Of a stretch of DNA of 64,000 nt, positions 45,049 through 54,677 are shown piece after piece. How positions within the stretch are numbered: the first letter of the stretch is position 1; every line of letters begins with the position of its first letter. Source of the DNA: CAYWWY01 sp964580185 (lineage in GTDB: Bacteria > Thermotogota > Thermotogae > MWEM01); the NCBI GenBank assembly GCA_964580185.1, contig CAZOJQ010000005.1:25463-89462 (forward strand), given 5' to 3'. The notes beneath the pieces are model-generated. The model saw only the letters and a program-made list of their open reading frames with translations. It was not told the origin of the DNA and ran no database searches. The translations under genes and the position numbers were made by a program.

Positions 45049-45786
45049 TCATGTTTCCAACTGGATCTCGACGCAATAATTGTCCGAGCGCATCCAAGAT
45101 TTTGTGTACTCCACAACTTGTCCGGTATGATCATAGGCGATTCGTTCCACGTAGAACCCCGCGAACGGATACTGCACATCCAAGGTTGCGCAGTCATCTT
45201 CATCCAACATTGTAGCGAAGTATTTCTCTATTGCCCGGACAATTCGGATATGGTACATTTGCTCCAGGAATACATACAGAGATCCGGAAAAGTCATGAGA
45301 AAGGAGTTGGGGGACAAGGTATTCAGGAGAATAGAAGGTTTGGATTCCCAAAGGCTTTTGATCGGCGGTTCTCAATCGTCTCAACCACACGACTTTGCTT
45401 TTCGGAGAAATGGAGAAGATTTTTGCAAACGCATCGTCGCATTCGATCCATCCTTTATCCAAGACGATAGATCCGGCCTTGACGCCTTTCGCGTGGAGTT
45501 CCTGGGTAAAGCTTGTCAACTCTCTTGGTCCTTGCTTGATTCGCAGGTCCAAAACAAAGGTACCTTTTCCCTGTCTTTTTACAAGAAGACCTTCATTGAC
45601 CAAGGTTTGGACAGCTTGCCGCACAACAGCGAGCGAAACCTCGTACTGATGGGCAAGTTCTTGTTGCACAGGAATTTGTGAACCAGGTTCCCAACACCCG
45701 GAAAGGATCTTGTCTCGAAAGATCCGTTGCAGTTGCATATACATGGGCAATGGGGAAGAAAGATCAATCTGAGCTGGTTCGGCCAT
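45049..45786 (-). CDS. GntR/HutC-family transcriptional regulator
   Basis: A 245-residue regulator with an N-terminal winged helix (VSLAVVRQAVQTLVNEGLLV, KRQGKGTFV) and a C-terminal UTRA ligand-binding domain (from about residue 90). ATG 45786 follows AAAGGAGG. It is first in the operon and its promoter carries an 11-base palindrome between -35 and -10, the natural place for an operator, so autoregulation relieved by a sugar phosphate is likely. Confidence 0.92.
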   Translation of the reverse strand: MAEPAQIDLSSPLPMYMQLQRIFRDKILSGCWEPGSQIPVQQELAHQYEVSLAVVRQAVQTLVNEGLLVKRQGKGTFVLDLRIKQGPRELTSFTQELHAKGVKAGSIVLDKGWIECDDAFAKIFSISPKSKVVWLRRLRTADQKPLGIQTFYSPEYLVPQLLSHDFSGSLYVFLEQMYHIRIVRAIEKYFATMLDEDDCATLDVQYPFAGFYVERIAYDHTGQVVEYTKSWMRSDNYCVEIQLET

Positions 45787-45817
45787 AGGACCTCCTTTAC
45801 CCAAAAAGATTATAATG

Positions 45818-45846
45818 ATTATACTCTATCGTATCATACGAATCAA
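45818..45846 (-). promoter_or_regulatory. Promoter with operator-like palindrome for the GntR sugar operon
   Basis: Minus strand: TTGATT (45846-45841), 17-base spacer, TATAAT (45823-45818). The spacer holds the palindrome CGTAT-G-ATACG (45830-45840). A second TATAAT-like block follows closely. Bases 45847-45951 hold nothing else I can support. Confidence 0.75.
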
Positions 45847-45951
45847 TCACCATTAAGCCCCTTGTAGGATACGGGAGAAAAGCCTGAACCAATTACGAGG
45901 AAAATGCTCTTAATCGATGAGGATTTCGAACCCTTCCTATATCATCCGTTT

Positions 45952-48012
45952 TTACTCTTCGGAGGAATCGGATAATGCAGTGTGTTTGATGGGGTTTTTG
46001 AAAAAAATGAATAGAGAGACCACAAGAACGGTATTCATGAGGGAAATGGCTGCAAAAAGATTCCACCTTGGGCTACCCGAAGCAATGCTCCCCACCAAAG
46101 AGCTGATTTTGATGCTCAAAGGAAAATCAATGTCGTTTGGAATAAAGATCAACGGAGCGAGAAATCCATTCCAAGCGCTCAAGAATGCAACCATAGCCGA
46201 AGGAATCAGGGTGGGAATGGAAAGCGGAAAAAGAATCCTTCGAAAGAAAAGAAACCGAGGAACCCCTTCCATACGCGCTAGATCTTCCAGGCTTTTCGGG
46301 AACCGATCAAAAAAAGCGTTCATCGAAAATAGGGAAAAAGGAATGCTGCTCGAGACATAGATCAATACCAACGGAAGATAACTGTGAATGGCAGTCAATC
46401 CGCGAAACATCACAAACAAAGGGATAAGAGTATGCATACCACCAAAAAAACCGATTACCGTAAACACCGATAAAAGGCTGTTGGAAACAACCTTGCGCAT
46501 TGTTTTGAGCGCATAGGCAGCAGGAAAACACAGAATGGGTGTGATTAGCATGACGGGTAAAGATAAACGCAGGGAGTTACCGAGATAATGAAATATCTTC
46601 TCTTTTTCCACCGCATCGATAAATGGACGAACGGTCCAACCCAGGGGTGGTCCTTCTGAAAGAAAGACCGTAGTGCTCATGGGAGAAAACGCCATCCGAA
46701 CCAAAACAAACAGACTCATGAAAGACAAAAGAAGGATCAAACACATTCCGGAGCTCATTACCACGGGAAAAGCCCGAAAACGAAAGATGAATGCCTCTCT
46801 CCGGATTTTCCTGCGTCGATTGACCAGAAGAACCCAAACGAAAAGCGCGAAGATTGTTGGGGCGTACAGCCCTCTCAGCCAGCCGGCTTGGGTAAGGGAA
46901 AATGCCATCAGAAGAAAGTCTAGCGCCACCGCAAAACCCATCCCTTGTTGCGCAAACCATTGCAGCGAAAATGCCTTGCATCGCTCCACTTTGGTTCCTT
47001 GACTTCGATTCCTTCTTTGCTCCAAGAACCATCCGATTGAGGCCAGAAGATAGGCAAGAAAACGGACGACCCAAAAGGGTCCCTGGAATACGAGGTGAAG
47101 AAACAGGATCATCACAGGACCCGATTTTTTTACCCGATTGCTTTTGGCAGACAACCACAAAAACAAAAAACCAAGGACAACCATCGCCATCATGAACGAG
47201 TAGGCCGAAGCCAACCCATAGTTTTCCCGATTCTGAAACTGCTCATAGACAAAGACTTCGAGGGTTGATGTTGCCCCTACTATGTTCCGTTGGGTGATCC
47301 CGCTGACTAAAGGCGGGCCACCCGCAGTCAGAAGATAGATCACCGTAAACTCCTTGAAAAAACGGATGAAATTCAAGATGATCATGATGGTTATGGATGG
47401 CTGAATGGATGGCCAAAAGAGATGTCGAGCCATTATCCACCGGCTTGCGCCATCCATTCGGAACGATTCGAGCAGGTTTTTTGGGTTTTTCTGAATGCTT
47501 CCCAACAAGACAAAGGTGGTTAATGGATGGGATTACCAAACCACGATCAACCCGCTGACCAGAAAGGCGGCTAGAGGTTGCGTCATCAGGTTGAGAGTAA
47601 GACCGGTCCATTGGCTCAAAAGCGAAACTCCCGCCGGACCATGCAAGATTGCTCTCCAGATCGGAACAAGGATAAACGGCGGAACAGCCCATGGAATTAG
47701 AAGCGCCAGGTAGATCCAGCGGGAAAGCCTCTCAGAAAAAGCCATAGCGCAGGCTGTGAGAAAAGCCCCCAAAATGCTGAGGGTGGTGGTCACAAATGAA
47801 AAGAGGATGGAAAGGTTTAGGCTGAGCACAAAACCTCCGTCCGAGAGGATCGTTTGAAAATTCTCCAACCCGGTAAAGAATCGAACGCCATAGGCGTCAT
47901 AGAAGAAGGAATCACGCAACGCGCGAAACGACGGAATCGCGCCGATCCAAAAGACAATCATCAGGACCGGCGCAAGGAAAAGGCCAACCGAAAGCCCGTT
48001 TTTTTTAGTCAA
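45952..48012 (-). pseudogene. Fused MalF-MalG ABC permease interrupted by one in-frame TAA
   Basis: One reading frame runs from TTG 48012 to 45952 and is broken only by TAA at 47535-47533. Before it lie the first TM helices of a MalF-type permease (NGLSVGLFLAPVLMIVFWIG ... LAAFLVSGLIVVW). After it the same domain continues without shift (SHPLTTFVLLGSIQ) into its EAA loop (NLLESFRMDGASRWIMARHL). Then come an extra linker with about four hydrophobic segments, and a complete MalG-type domain with EAA loop DLARMEGVPRFLFFRRILFP. So the intact gene would encode about 686 residues with both permease halves fused. The single nonsense codon replaces the residue after VVW. It may be a true mutation, a sequencing substitution, or a readthrough site. 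The start overlaps the upstream gene by 8 bases. Confidence 0.82.
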
Positions 48013-49456
48013 GAAGAAGCTCGATCTGTTTGACCATCTTGATCGCGCCGTGTCCATCCATATCGACTCCCTCACCGATCTTGACCGTTCGAAGAGGGCC
48101 TGGGTTTTCCGGAATGCGAACCCCGTCCATTTCATAAGCCAGGATCCAGGTGCCTTCACTCTCATCCAAGAGATCCGAGGCATCGTAATGGATCTCGTAC
48201 CAATCCAGCGCGGTGACACGAACGGTATCTGTTTCAGCCATCCCTAGATGATCCGCAAGCAATCGCGCCAGATGGATTCCCCGATAGTGGTATATCCGCT
48301 GCCTTCCCGTAGAACGAGTATGCATCCCGATCCCTTCGACCACATACTCCGAATCGATCAGATCATTCAAAGAAAGGGTCAGGATCTGTCCACCGATAAC
48401 CAGTTCCAGTTCATACTCCTCTTCCAACCAATCCGCCTCTTCCAAACCAAGGTGGATCGAAACCAGGTCTTTCACCCAATACATGCCAGACACATCTCCG
48501 ACTGTCGTGGGAAGAATGGGCTCCCCATTCACCATCCATGCGACAAAAATCGCGTCCGGATCCATCTCATTCGATTCAAACCCAACGGAATACCCGTCGA
48601 GAGCAGCTAGAGTGATCGAATACCCCGCATCCCAAAGCGCTTTGTCGAAGACAAAAGGATGTTGGCCATCCGGGCCATCGATCATCGATACGAGAATCCA
48701 TAGCGGGACACCTATGTAGGTTCGCATGGATCCTCGCCGCTCATAGGAGCGTTCTTCGACGTGGGATCGGCACAAAACGAGTTTTTCTGCATCTTGCAAA
48801 GAAAAGTGCGCCTGCCGCGCTCCACTGATCGAAAGGCTCCAACCTTCGGGCTCCTCTTGTCCTTCTTCAGGTGCAACGGTTTCTTCGACAACAACAGGTC
48901 CGGGATCTCCAGCAAGCAAACGATCGAAGTCTCCATCCCAATCCACAACAATGTATCGGAGATCCCGAACCAACAGTCCCCTTGCCGAGAGCGTGTCTCG
49001 GTGATAATGGGCATAGGTTTCTCCCAACACCTCAAACATTCCTTCGTTTGTCAACTGGTCTCCGTCCACCATAAAAGTCATCCATTGGCCACTTTGATCG
49101 CCTCTAGACAATGCCAAAACAGGATTTCCCATTGCAGAGGGTTGCACGAATACTTTTGCAGGCAAGGTTTTTGCATACCCATCTTCCGAGATCAAGGCAA
49201 TCTCCTGATTAGGATCGATCCCACCAAGATACCCCAATAATACAGAAAAAGGGATCCCGGACCATTGTTCGGGTATGACAGTATCCTCCTGGGTATTCTG
49301 TGGGCCATGAACTCCCGTTTGAAAGGCAATCCGGGGGAGGATTGACAAAACCGAGTCTTCGAGATCGATACGAAGGTCACCATGGATTAGGGTGAGGGCG
49401 GGCCATACCAAAGTGTAAACAAGGACAAAGGTAAACCCAATTAAACTCTTTTTCAC
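48005..49456 (-). CDS. Exported protein with three SUOX-fold (molybdopterin-binding-like) repeats
   Basis: About 483 residues. A signal peptide or anchor (KKSLIGFTFVLVYTLVWPAL) precedes three units with the pattern Y/W-x-G-x-P/H-x-x-x-L-L typical of the oxidoreductase molybdopterin-binding fold: WSGIPFSVLLGYLGGID (near 65), YIGVPLWILVSMIDG with GYSITLAALDGYSVGFE (near 250), and YRGIHLARLLADHLGM with VRVTALDWYEIHYDASDL (near 392). Each is followed by an IL/MxG..-like strand. The catalytic cysteine of sulfite oxidases is not visible, so a binding or structural role is likelier. I choose GTG 49456 because AAGGAG lies 9 bases before it; ATG 49465 abuts that site. It lies between an ABC binding protein and fused permease. 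Family by pattern reading only. Confidence 0.7.
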   Translation of the reverse strand: MKKSLIGFTFVLVYTLVWPALTLIHGDLRIDLEDSVLSILPRIAFQTGVHGPQNTQEDTVIPEQWSGIPFSVLLGYLGGIDPNQEIALISEDGYAKTLPAKVFVQPSAMGNPVLALSRGDQSGQWMTFMVDGDQLTNEGMFEVLGETYAHYHRDTLSARGLLVRDLRYIVVDWDGDFDRLLAGDPGPVVVEETVAPEEGQEEPEGWSLSISGARQAHFSLQDAEKLVLCRSHVEERSYERRGSMRTYIGVPLWILVSMIDGPDGQHPFVFDKALWDAGYSITLAALDGYSVGFESNEMDPDAIFVAWMVNGEPILPTTVGDVSGMYWVKDLVSIHLGLEEADWLEEEYELELVIGGQILTLSLNDLIDSEYVVEGIGMHTRSTGRQRIYHYRGIHLARLLADHLGMAETDTVRVTALDWYEIHYDASDLLDESEGTWILAYEMDGVRIPENPGPLRTVKIGEGVDMDGHGAIKMVKQIELLLD

Positions 49457-49486
49457 AACCATCATCTCCTTTTCCGATTCGGATTT

Positions 49487-51004
49487 TTATTCCAAGTTGG
49501 ATTCAATCAATCGTTGAGCTTCTCGTAGCGCTTGATCGACGGTCATCTGGCCTGTATAGATAAACCGAAGAATCTTCCAAAAAACGGATTTCCATACCCC
49601 ATAAGCAACCGATGTGGGGAGTGCGATCCCAATTTCCAAACTTTTTTCATAGGCATACCGTACGGAATCGGGCAACTCCATCTGGGCCAATATTGCCGGA
49701 CTGAAGGGGATCTTGAAGTATTGTTCGCAAAAGGGTTTAAGTACGATTGGAGAGGATAGGTAGTCCAATAGTCTTCGGGCTACGATGGGTTGTCGTGTGT
49801 GTTGGGATATGGCCAACCCTTTTGCATCCAAAACAGGCCGGAAGTATCGGTTTTCTTGGGTATGATAGGGAAAGGGGTGGATGGCATGGGGGATCTCCCA
49901 ATGAATAAAAGATTCGAGCATGTATGATCCCGAAAGAATCATCGCGACCCTTCCCGCGGTAAAGAGCGCGTGCATGGAATCCCGTTCCTCGACAACCAAA
50001 GATCCATCCCGGATGAGCTCCAGAACCCATTCCAGGGCTTTTTTGGTGCTACCGTCGAGGAGGTTGACTCCACCATCCTCTTCAAGAAGGGGATCTTTTC
50101 CAAAAGCGGTGATGATGGGCACAAACCAATACAAAGAGTAGGCATTCCAACAAATGGGAATGGTTCCTGTTCCTGTGCACATCTCTTTCAGCTGAAGCAG
50201 CTCTTCGTTAGTTCTGGGTTGGAAGGATTCTCCGGTCAGTTCGGGATTCGTAAAGATCACCTGTGTGTCGGCGTAGAGCGGATGACCATAGATGGCCTGT
50301 TCCCACACAAAGGCGTTATCGAGGGCAGGAGCGACGTGGGCGATGCGTTGTGGGTTTTGATCATAGAGGTAATCCAATCGCTGGAGGATTTGGTTGAGCG
50401 CAAGGGGCTGGATATGGTTTGACTCGATCATGAACAGATCGGGCAACGGTTGTCTTGCGCGATGATACGCTGTTAACCGAGCGGGGATCCCAGGAATCTC
50501 GACAACCGCAATATCCAGACCAAACCATGTTGCAAAATGTTCGATCGATTCTTTGAGAAAATCGACCCCTTCGCGCGAAAGCCACACTTCAAGGGTTTTT
50601 CCTTGGGTCAGTTCTCCTGAGATCTCTATCAATTCAAAGGGTGCGGGTTCCTGTACACCGATCCGAAGAACAGGGAACTCTTGGGAAAAATCAACATCCA
50701 CCTGATGAAGCCGCTCAGCCAAAAACTCTTCTTCCCACATCCAACTCTCTCCCCGAAATTCCACTCGAATCCAGTTTACCTCATCCATCATAGGAAGAAG
50801 AAAGCTTAGTGGGATCCGTTTATCAGAAGCCCTTTCGCAATGCCAAACCTCGAGATCCTCCCATCTCCACGCTCGGTCGATCTGATCATTTACACGCACT
50901 CGCGCAAAGGTTTGGGAAAAGGAGAGAGAAGGAAAGGAGAAAGAAAGAAGGATCACACAACAGAAAACGTAAGAAAATTTTCGAGACCTGAATCGAAACA
51001 GCAA
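49487..51004 (-). CDS. ABC substrate-binding protein with extra N-terminal domain
   Basis: A 505-residue exported protein. The signal peptide ends near VILLSFSFPSLSFS-Q. Residues 30-130 form an additional beta-rich domain (ARVRVNDQIDRAWRWEDLEV, PVLRIGVQEPAPFELIEISG) not found in ordinary binding proteins; its W..EDLEVW.. pattern faintly recalls the SUOX repeats of the next gene. Residues 135-505 are a family 1 solute-binding fold (LPDLFMIESNHIQPLALNQI, AIYGHPLYADTQVIFTN, AGRVAMILSGSYMLE). The start is TTG 51004, chosen for AAGGAGG 8 bases upstream; an ATG 17 codons earlier lacks a site. First gene of the second transport operon. Confidence 0.82.
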   Translation of the reverse strand: MLFRFRSRKFSYVFCCVILLSFSFPSLSFSQTFARVRVNDQIDRAWRWEDLEVWHCERASDKRIPLSFLLPMMDEVNWIRVEFRGESWMWEEEFLAERLHQVDVDFSQEFPVLRIGVQEPAPFELIEISGELTQGKTLEVWLSREGVDFLKESIEHFATWFGLDIAVVEIPGIPARLTAYHRARQPLPDLFMIESNHIQPLALNQILQRLDYLYDQNPQRIAHVAPALDNAFVWEQAIYGHPLYADTQVIFTNPELTGESFQPRTNEELLQLKEMCTGTGTIPICWNAYSLYWFVPIITAFGKDPLLEEDGGVNLLDGSTKKALEWVLELIRDGSLVVEERDSMHALFTAGRVAMILSGSYMLESFIHWEIPHAIHPFPYHTQENRYFRPVLDAKGLAISQHTRQPIVARRLLDYLSSPIVLKPFCEQYFKIPFSPAILAQMELPDSVRYAYEKSLEIGIALPTSVAYGVWKSVFWKILRFIYTGQMTVDQALREAQRLIESNLE

Positions 51005-51122
51005 AAAAAACACCTCCTTTTCAACGGATGGAAGGCTGACGCGTTTCCACATCAACCCTATCGGCTTGTGTCCATAGGCATACCCTTAGGCCATCAAGCT
51101 CGGAGGGAAATGGTTCGATTGG

Positions 51123-51131
51123 ATTATATCA
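51123..51131 (-). promoter_or_regulatory. Extended -10 promoter of the second transport operon
   Basis: Minus strand TGATATAAT, preceded by an AT-rich stretch but no good -35. It lies about 120 bases before the binding-protein start and is identical to the element before gltX. The rest of 51005-51265 contains no gene I can support. Confidence 0.5.
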
Positions 51132-51265
51132 CAAAAATATACACAAACCCATCGCTATCGATCTTAGAGCCCTTCCTCATGATCGTTTTGAACAATTAAC
51201 CCCAATCGACCCTATTTGTCTTTCCATGGCCATGAACCCGATCATGGTAACTGCTGAGTTCTTTC

Positions 51266-51835
51266 CTAATTGCCTTTCCGTCTGGCGATCTTCGGGAGGA
51301 GCATTCCAACGCGTTTTCTGTATGCTCCGTACTCCTGTTCAAACTTCTTCTCCAGAATATACTTTTCCTCAATCAATGCTTGGCAGAAGATGATTCCTCC
51401 GATCAATGGCAATAAGTACAGACCGTAAAGGGCCCCCCAAACCAGGAACCAACCACACAGCAGAATGAATCCGAAAGTATATTGCGGGTGCCTTACCCAG
51501 CCATAAGGGCCAGTATCGACAAGCTTACCAACCTCATCCATTGCTGTGGTTGTGCCTTGTTTCCGAAGATAGATCATCGGGTATATTCTTCCGATCAAAC
51601 CTATAAGGGTTAAAGGCAACCCGATGGCATAGGCGACAAACAGATTCTGAACATTGGGTTGGTCGAAAAACGGAAGAAGAAAGGAAAGAAACCCTAAGGT
51701 TGAACCAAGGATCACAAAAGCATTTTTCAAGAAAGGGCTTTTCGCCTTAATGAACCGAGTCACTAGAATGGAAAAGAGGATAAGCCCGATAGAAGCGCAT
51801 GGAAACAACCACCAAATCGCCGGAAAATTGATCAT
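51266..51835 (-). CDS. Isoprenylcysteine carboxylmethyltransferase-family membrane methyltransferase
   Basis: A 189-residue membrane protein with five TM helices. The SAM-binding C-terminal half is typical: LVDTGPYGWVRHPQYTFGFI near residue 110, and EEKYILEKKFEQEYGAYRKR near the end. Bacterial members methylate lipids or unknown small molecules; the substrate cannot be named. ATG 51835 has AGGAGGG seven bases upstream. Isolated between two unrelated genes on the same strand. Confidence 0.88.
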   Translation of the reverse strand: MINFPAIWWLFPCASIGLILFSILVTRFIKAKSPFLKNAFVILGSTLGFLSFLLPFFDQPNVQNLFVAYAIGLPLTLIGLIGRIYPMIYLRKQGTTTAMDEVGKLVDTGPYGWVRHPQYTFGFILLCGWFLVWGALYGLYLLPLIGGIIFCQALIEEKYILEKKFEQEYGAYRKRVGMLLPKIARRKGN

Positions 51836-51947
51836 GATAACCCTCCTCACAAAAACCTACTCTACTTATTAGGCATTCGTTAATCATTATTGAGCACTTT
51901 CCTTGGGTATATGCAACAAAGGAAATGGAGAAAGGCATCCCGTATCA

Positions 51948-53495
51948 TTAATGCACCTTCCACACATGCACAAGCGTTCGCTGCCCGTCCCCGCGGCCGA
52001 TTTCAAAGACAAACAAGAGATGGTTGTCCGAATCATAGCTACATGCTCCCAACAGATGCTTTTGTTGATTCCCTTGGCGGTAGAAGAGAATATCGTCAAC
52101 ATTCAAGAACGCGTAGGGTTGCAGTTCATGTGGTTGGAGTATTCCTTGGGCGGATTTGGCCAATTCGTCGGTATCATAAAACAAAAACCAGCTCTCGAAA
52201 GACGCGCTCCACCAACCCCTCAGATCACATTCCAAACATGGGCCATAGGGATCTCCGTACCAAGTATCACCCAATCCTTTGGTGCCGACAAAAACCACAG
52301 CAGATCGATTTCCGGTAGTTAACCACGCGCCCCCTTCCCACTCGTCGGATTCTGCGTATCCGTTCATCTCGTAATAGGGATCGGGTCGGCCATCGAGATT
52401 GTTGGAATAGAGAACGAGCGGAACCGAATCCAACAAAGAACCCGCAGTGGGAGGGTTTCCATGATTCCAGGGACCAATGGCGGTCAGCGTCGGACCAAAT
52501 CCCGAAGCCCCCCCGTCTCGAAACCGACCTGTGGCCAAACGCAGACCAGGGGTATTGGCATTCGACCAGGTTTCGGGAATGCTGAAGAGATAGTCATTGG
52601 AATTATATTCATTCATTCCTTGCACCCTCCAAGGGCCATGCGGCTGAGGGTCGGTCAAGTCTGTCTCGCACCACATATGAGTGTAATAATGCCCATATTG
52701 GAGGTGAGAACCCCAGCATAGATATAGCTTAGAAGCATCCTGCATCCCTTGGGGTGTCATCTGGGGAGGCAATATCTCTATTCCAACGCGGGGGATATCA
52801 GCAATCCATGGAAAAAGAGATCCTTTGACATCGGCAAAGGGTTGGAGGGTCTGAGCAACAGGAAGATCCGATACGGATCGGAAAAGGGAGTAAATCGGAC
52901 GGGGAATAGTGATCTCGGAAATCCAATTATGCTGCGCATTCCCGGAACCATAGATTGAACCCCTCAATCCATCGCCCCGCTCAGACGGATTGCCATCAGG
53001 ATTGAAGGCCATGGATCTCCCCCCCCATTCCCAGCTTTGTGGATCTGATATCCAGGGGGGGGTAAGAAAAGCGCCCAGATACTCCAGATCATCGGGATGA
53101 ATTCGTGACGGCTTAGCCTCTTCGTTCAGGGAAAATCGCGCATGAAGAACTCGATTGCCCATTGCGGTGAAGGAAAGGATTCGATCTTGAGAAAGAAGGA
53201 TCGACCCTTCATACCAACCCTCAAAGGAATAACCGACCATCCCCCGCATTTCAATCCGGACCGGGCTTTGTGGAGGGACTGCAAGAGACCATGCTCGAAC
53301 CCAGCCACCACCTCCCCAATCATCCGGATCGGCATTGATCCGGATCAGACCGATATTTTCCGGAAGCGTTGAAACGACAATAGTAAGCTGGTTGGGAATA
53401 GGGATGGGAGGATTGGTTCCTTGATCACAACCCATCAAAAGCAAGGGCAGTATCACCATCCATATCATGATCACCGGGTTTTTAATTCGATCCAT
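51948..53495 (-). CDS. Large lipoprotein of unknown function
   Basis: A 515-residue lipoprotein: signal peptide with lipobox L-L-M-G-C at residues 19-23. After a Pro-rich linker comes a short InlB-type bacterial repeat (GYSFEGWYEGS ... HARFSL, near 90-125). The remaining 380 residues are rich in Trp, Gly and Asp with repeated strand patterns (SKLYLCWGSHLQYGHYYTHM, AVVFVGTKGLGDTWYG, KHLLGACSYDSDNHLLFVFE) that suggest a beta-propeller. Surface-exposed glycan or polymer binding is possible. SD GGGAGGG before the ATG. No operon partner obvious. Confidence 0.72.
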   Translation of the reverse strand: MDRIKNPVIMIWMVILPLLLMGCDQGTNPPIPIPNQLTIVVSTLPENIGLIRINADPDDWGGGGWVRAWSLAVPPQSPVRIEMRGMVGYSFEGWYEGSILLSQDRILSFTAMGNRVLHARFSLNEEAKPSRIHPDDLEYLGAFLTPPWISDPQSWEWGGRSMAFNPDGNPSERGDGLRGSIYGSGNAQHNWISEITIPRPIYSLFRSVSDLPVAQTLQPFADVKGSLFPWIADIPRVGIEILPPQMTPQGMQDASKLYLCWGSHLQYGHYYTHMWCETDLTDPQPHGPWRVQGMNEYNSNDYLFSIPETWSNANTPGLRLATGRFRDGGASGFGPTLTAIGPWNHGNPPTAGSLLDSVPLVLYSNNLDGRPDPYYEMNGYAESDEWEGGAWLTTGNRSAVVFVGTKGLGDTWYGDPYGPCLECDLRGWWSASFESWFLFYDTDELAKSAQGILQPHELQPYAFLNVDDILFYRQGNQQKHLLGACSYDSDNHLLFVFEIGRGDGQRTLVHVWKVH

Positions 53496-53552
53496 GCTTT
53501 TCCCTCCCCCATCGGTTGTCCGCTCAAAGGAAATCCGATATGCGAAAAGGAA

Positions 53553-54620
53553 TCAAAGGGTTCTTTGGTTTTCGGAGCAATACAATCGAATCAACTCAAG
53601 TGTATGGGTTAACCCTTGGATGTGAGTCCGTTCATACCCATGTGAGGCAGAAACACCCGGGCCGATCAAGGCAAAACGAATGTCTTTTCCACTTCGAAGG
53701 GCCGCTCCGGCATCGGAACCATACCGGGGGTAGATGTCCACAGCATATTGCAACCCCTCTTTTTTCGAAAGTTGGACCAGCTCTTGGGTCATCCGATAAT
53801 CGTACGGACCTCCAGAATCTTTCGCGCAGATGGATACTTTATACTCGTTGGTTTCAAGATCGTCTCCCACCACGCCCATATCCACCACCAACATTTCCGT
53901 GATATCCTCGGGCAACCCCGCAGATGCGCCGTGTCCTACTTCTTCGTAGTTCGTGAAGCATAAATATACTGTGCGGTTCAAGAGAAGCGGTTCCTGTTTG
54001 ACCATCGACGCGAAGGTCATGAGGATCGCAGCGCTGGCTTTATCGTCTAGATGACGGCTCTTGATAAACCCATTGGCCGTGAACACGGTTCGCGGGTCAA
54101 AACTTACGAAATTCCCCGCTTCGATTCCCAGCGCCTTTGTTTCGTCCTTTTTCGAGACAATTTCGTCTAAAACGATTTCAACTTGCTCATCAGTTTTCTC
54201 TACCTTGTTGACATCCTCATACACATGAGAAGACGCTCGGCATTGTTGAACGGTTCCGGAGAAGGTTTTGCCATCAAAGGTATGCACCTCGACATTCTCC
54301 GTAACGATATACGAAATGGGATAACCTCCAATCGGAGTGATTCTCAACCTTCCATTATCTTTCACCGAGCGGACCATTGCTCCCAACGTATCGATGTGAG
54401 CCGAAAGAATACAGGCTCCCGTGTCAGAACCGGTCTGACCATGAGGATTCAGCGGAACGATTACCGTGCCTTTTCGTGTTTCGTACGGGTGAAACCCCAG
54501 TCGGGAAAACCATTCCAATAGATAGGATTGAACTTTCTGAGTGAAACCCGAAGGACTGGGTATGGCGCATAATTGGCTCAAGTATTGTGTTAACTTGGGT
54601 AAATACGCTTCTGATCGCAT
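53553..54620 (-). CDS. M42-family aminopeptidase
   Basis: A 355-residue dinuclear metallopeptidase forming tetrahedral TET-type assemblies in known members; it trims peptides in the cytosol. Metal ligands are seen in LSAHIDTLG, IKSRHLDDKAS, NYEEVGHG (catalytic Glu pair), VVDMGVVG and SHGYERTH. ATG 54620 is preferred: AAGGAG lies 9 bases upstream, whereas ATG 54629 abuts it. The SD is directly preceded by a strong hairpin with a T run (54635-54660) and, before that, by a 24-codon peptide gene, an arrangement like an attenuator. Confidence 0.93.
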   Translation of the reverse strand: MRSEAYLPKLTQYLSQLCAIPSPSGFTQKVQSYLLEWFSRLGFHPYETRKGTVIVPLNPHGQTGSDTGACILSAHIDTLGAMVRSVKDNGRLRITPIGGYPISYIVTENVEVHTFDGKTFSGTVQQCRASSHVYEDVNKVEKTDEQVEIVLDEIVSKKDETKALGIEAGNFVSFDPRTVFTANGFIKSRHLDDKASAAILMTFASMVKQEPLLLNRTVYLCFTNYEEVGHGASAGLPEDITEMLVVDMGVVGDDLETNEYKVSICAKDSGGPYDYRMTQELVQLSKKEGLQYAVDIYPRYGSDAGAALRSGKDIRFALIGPGVSASHGYERTHIQGLTHTLELIRLYCSENQRTL

Positions 54621-54634
54621 CAACTTCATCTCCT

Positions 54635-54660
54635 TAAAAAGAGGGGGATCAACCCCCTCT
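54635..54660 (-). terminator. Hairpin plus T-run between leader peptide and M42 gene
   Basis: Minus strand: AGAGGGGG, loop TTGAT, CCCCCTCT, then TTTTTAAGG. An eight-base-pair GC-rich stem followed by a T run is an intrinsic terminator. The T run runs straight into the AAGGAG of the M42 gene, so the same element could act as an attenuator. Confidence 0.8.
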
Positions 54661-54677
54661 TCTGGATTCGTTAGCTA

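Noticed and set aside
47500..47540. Frameshift as the cause of the permease interruption
   Set aside because: Codon-by-codon reading shows the frame is the same on both sides; only the TAA interrupts it.
45952..48219. Treating the interrupted permease as two separate normal genes
   Set aside because: Each half alone lacks part of the MalF domain; the two pieces share one frame with a single stop and the residues continue across it.
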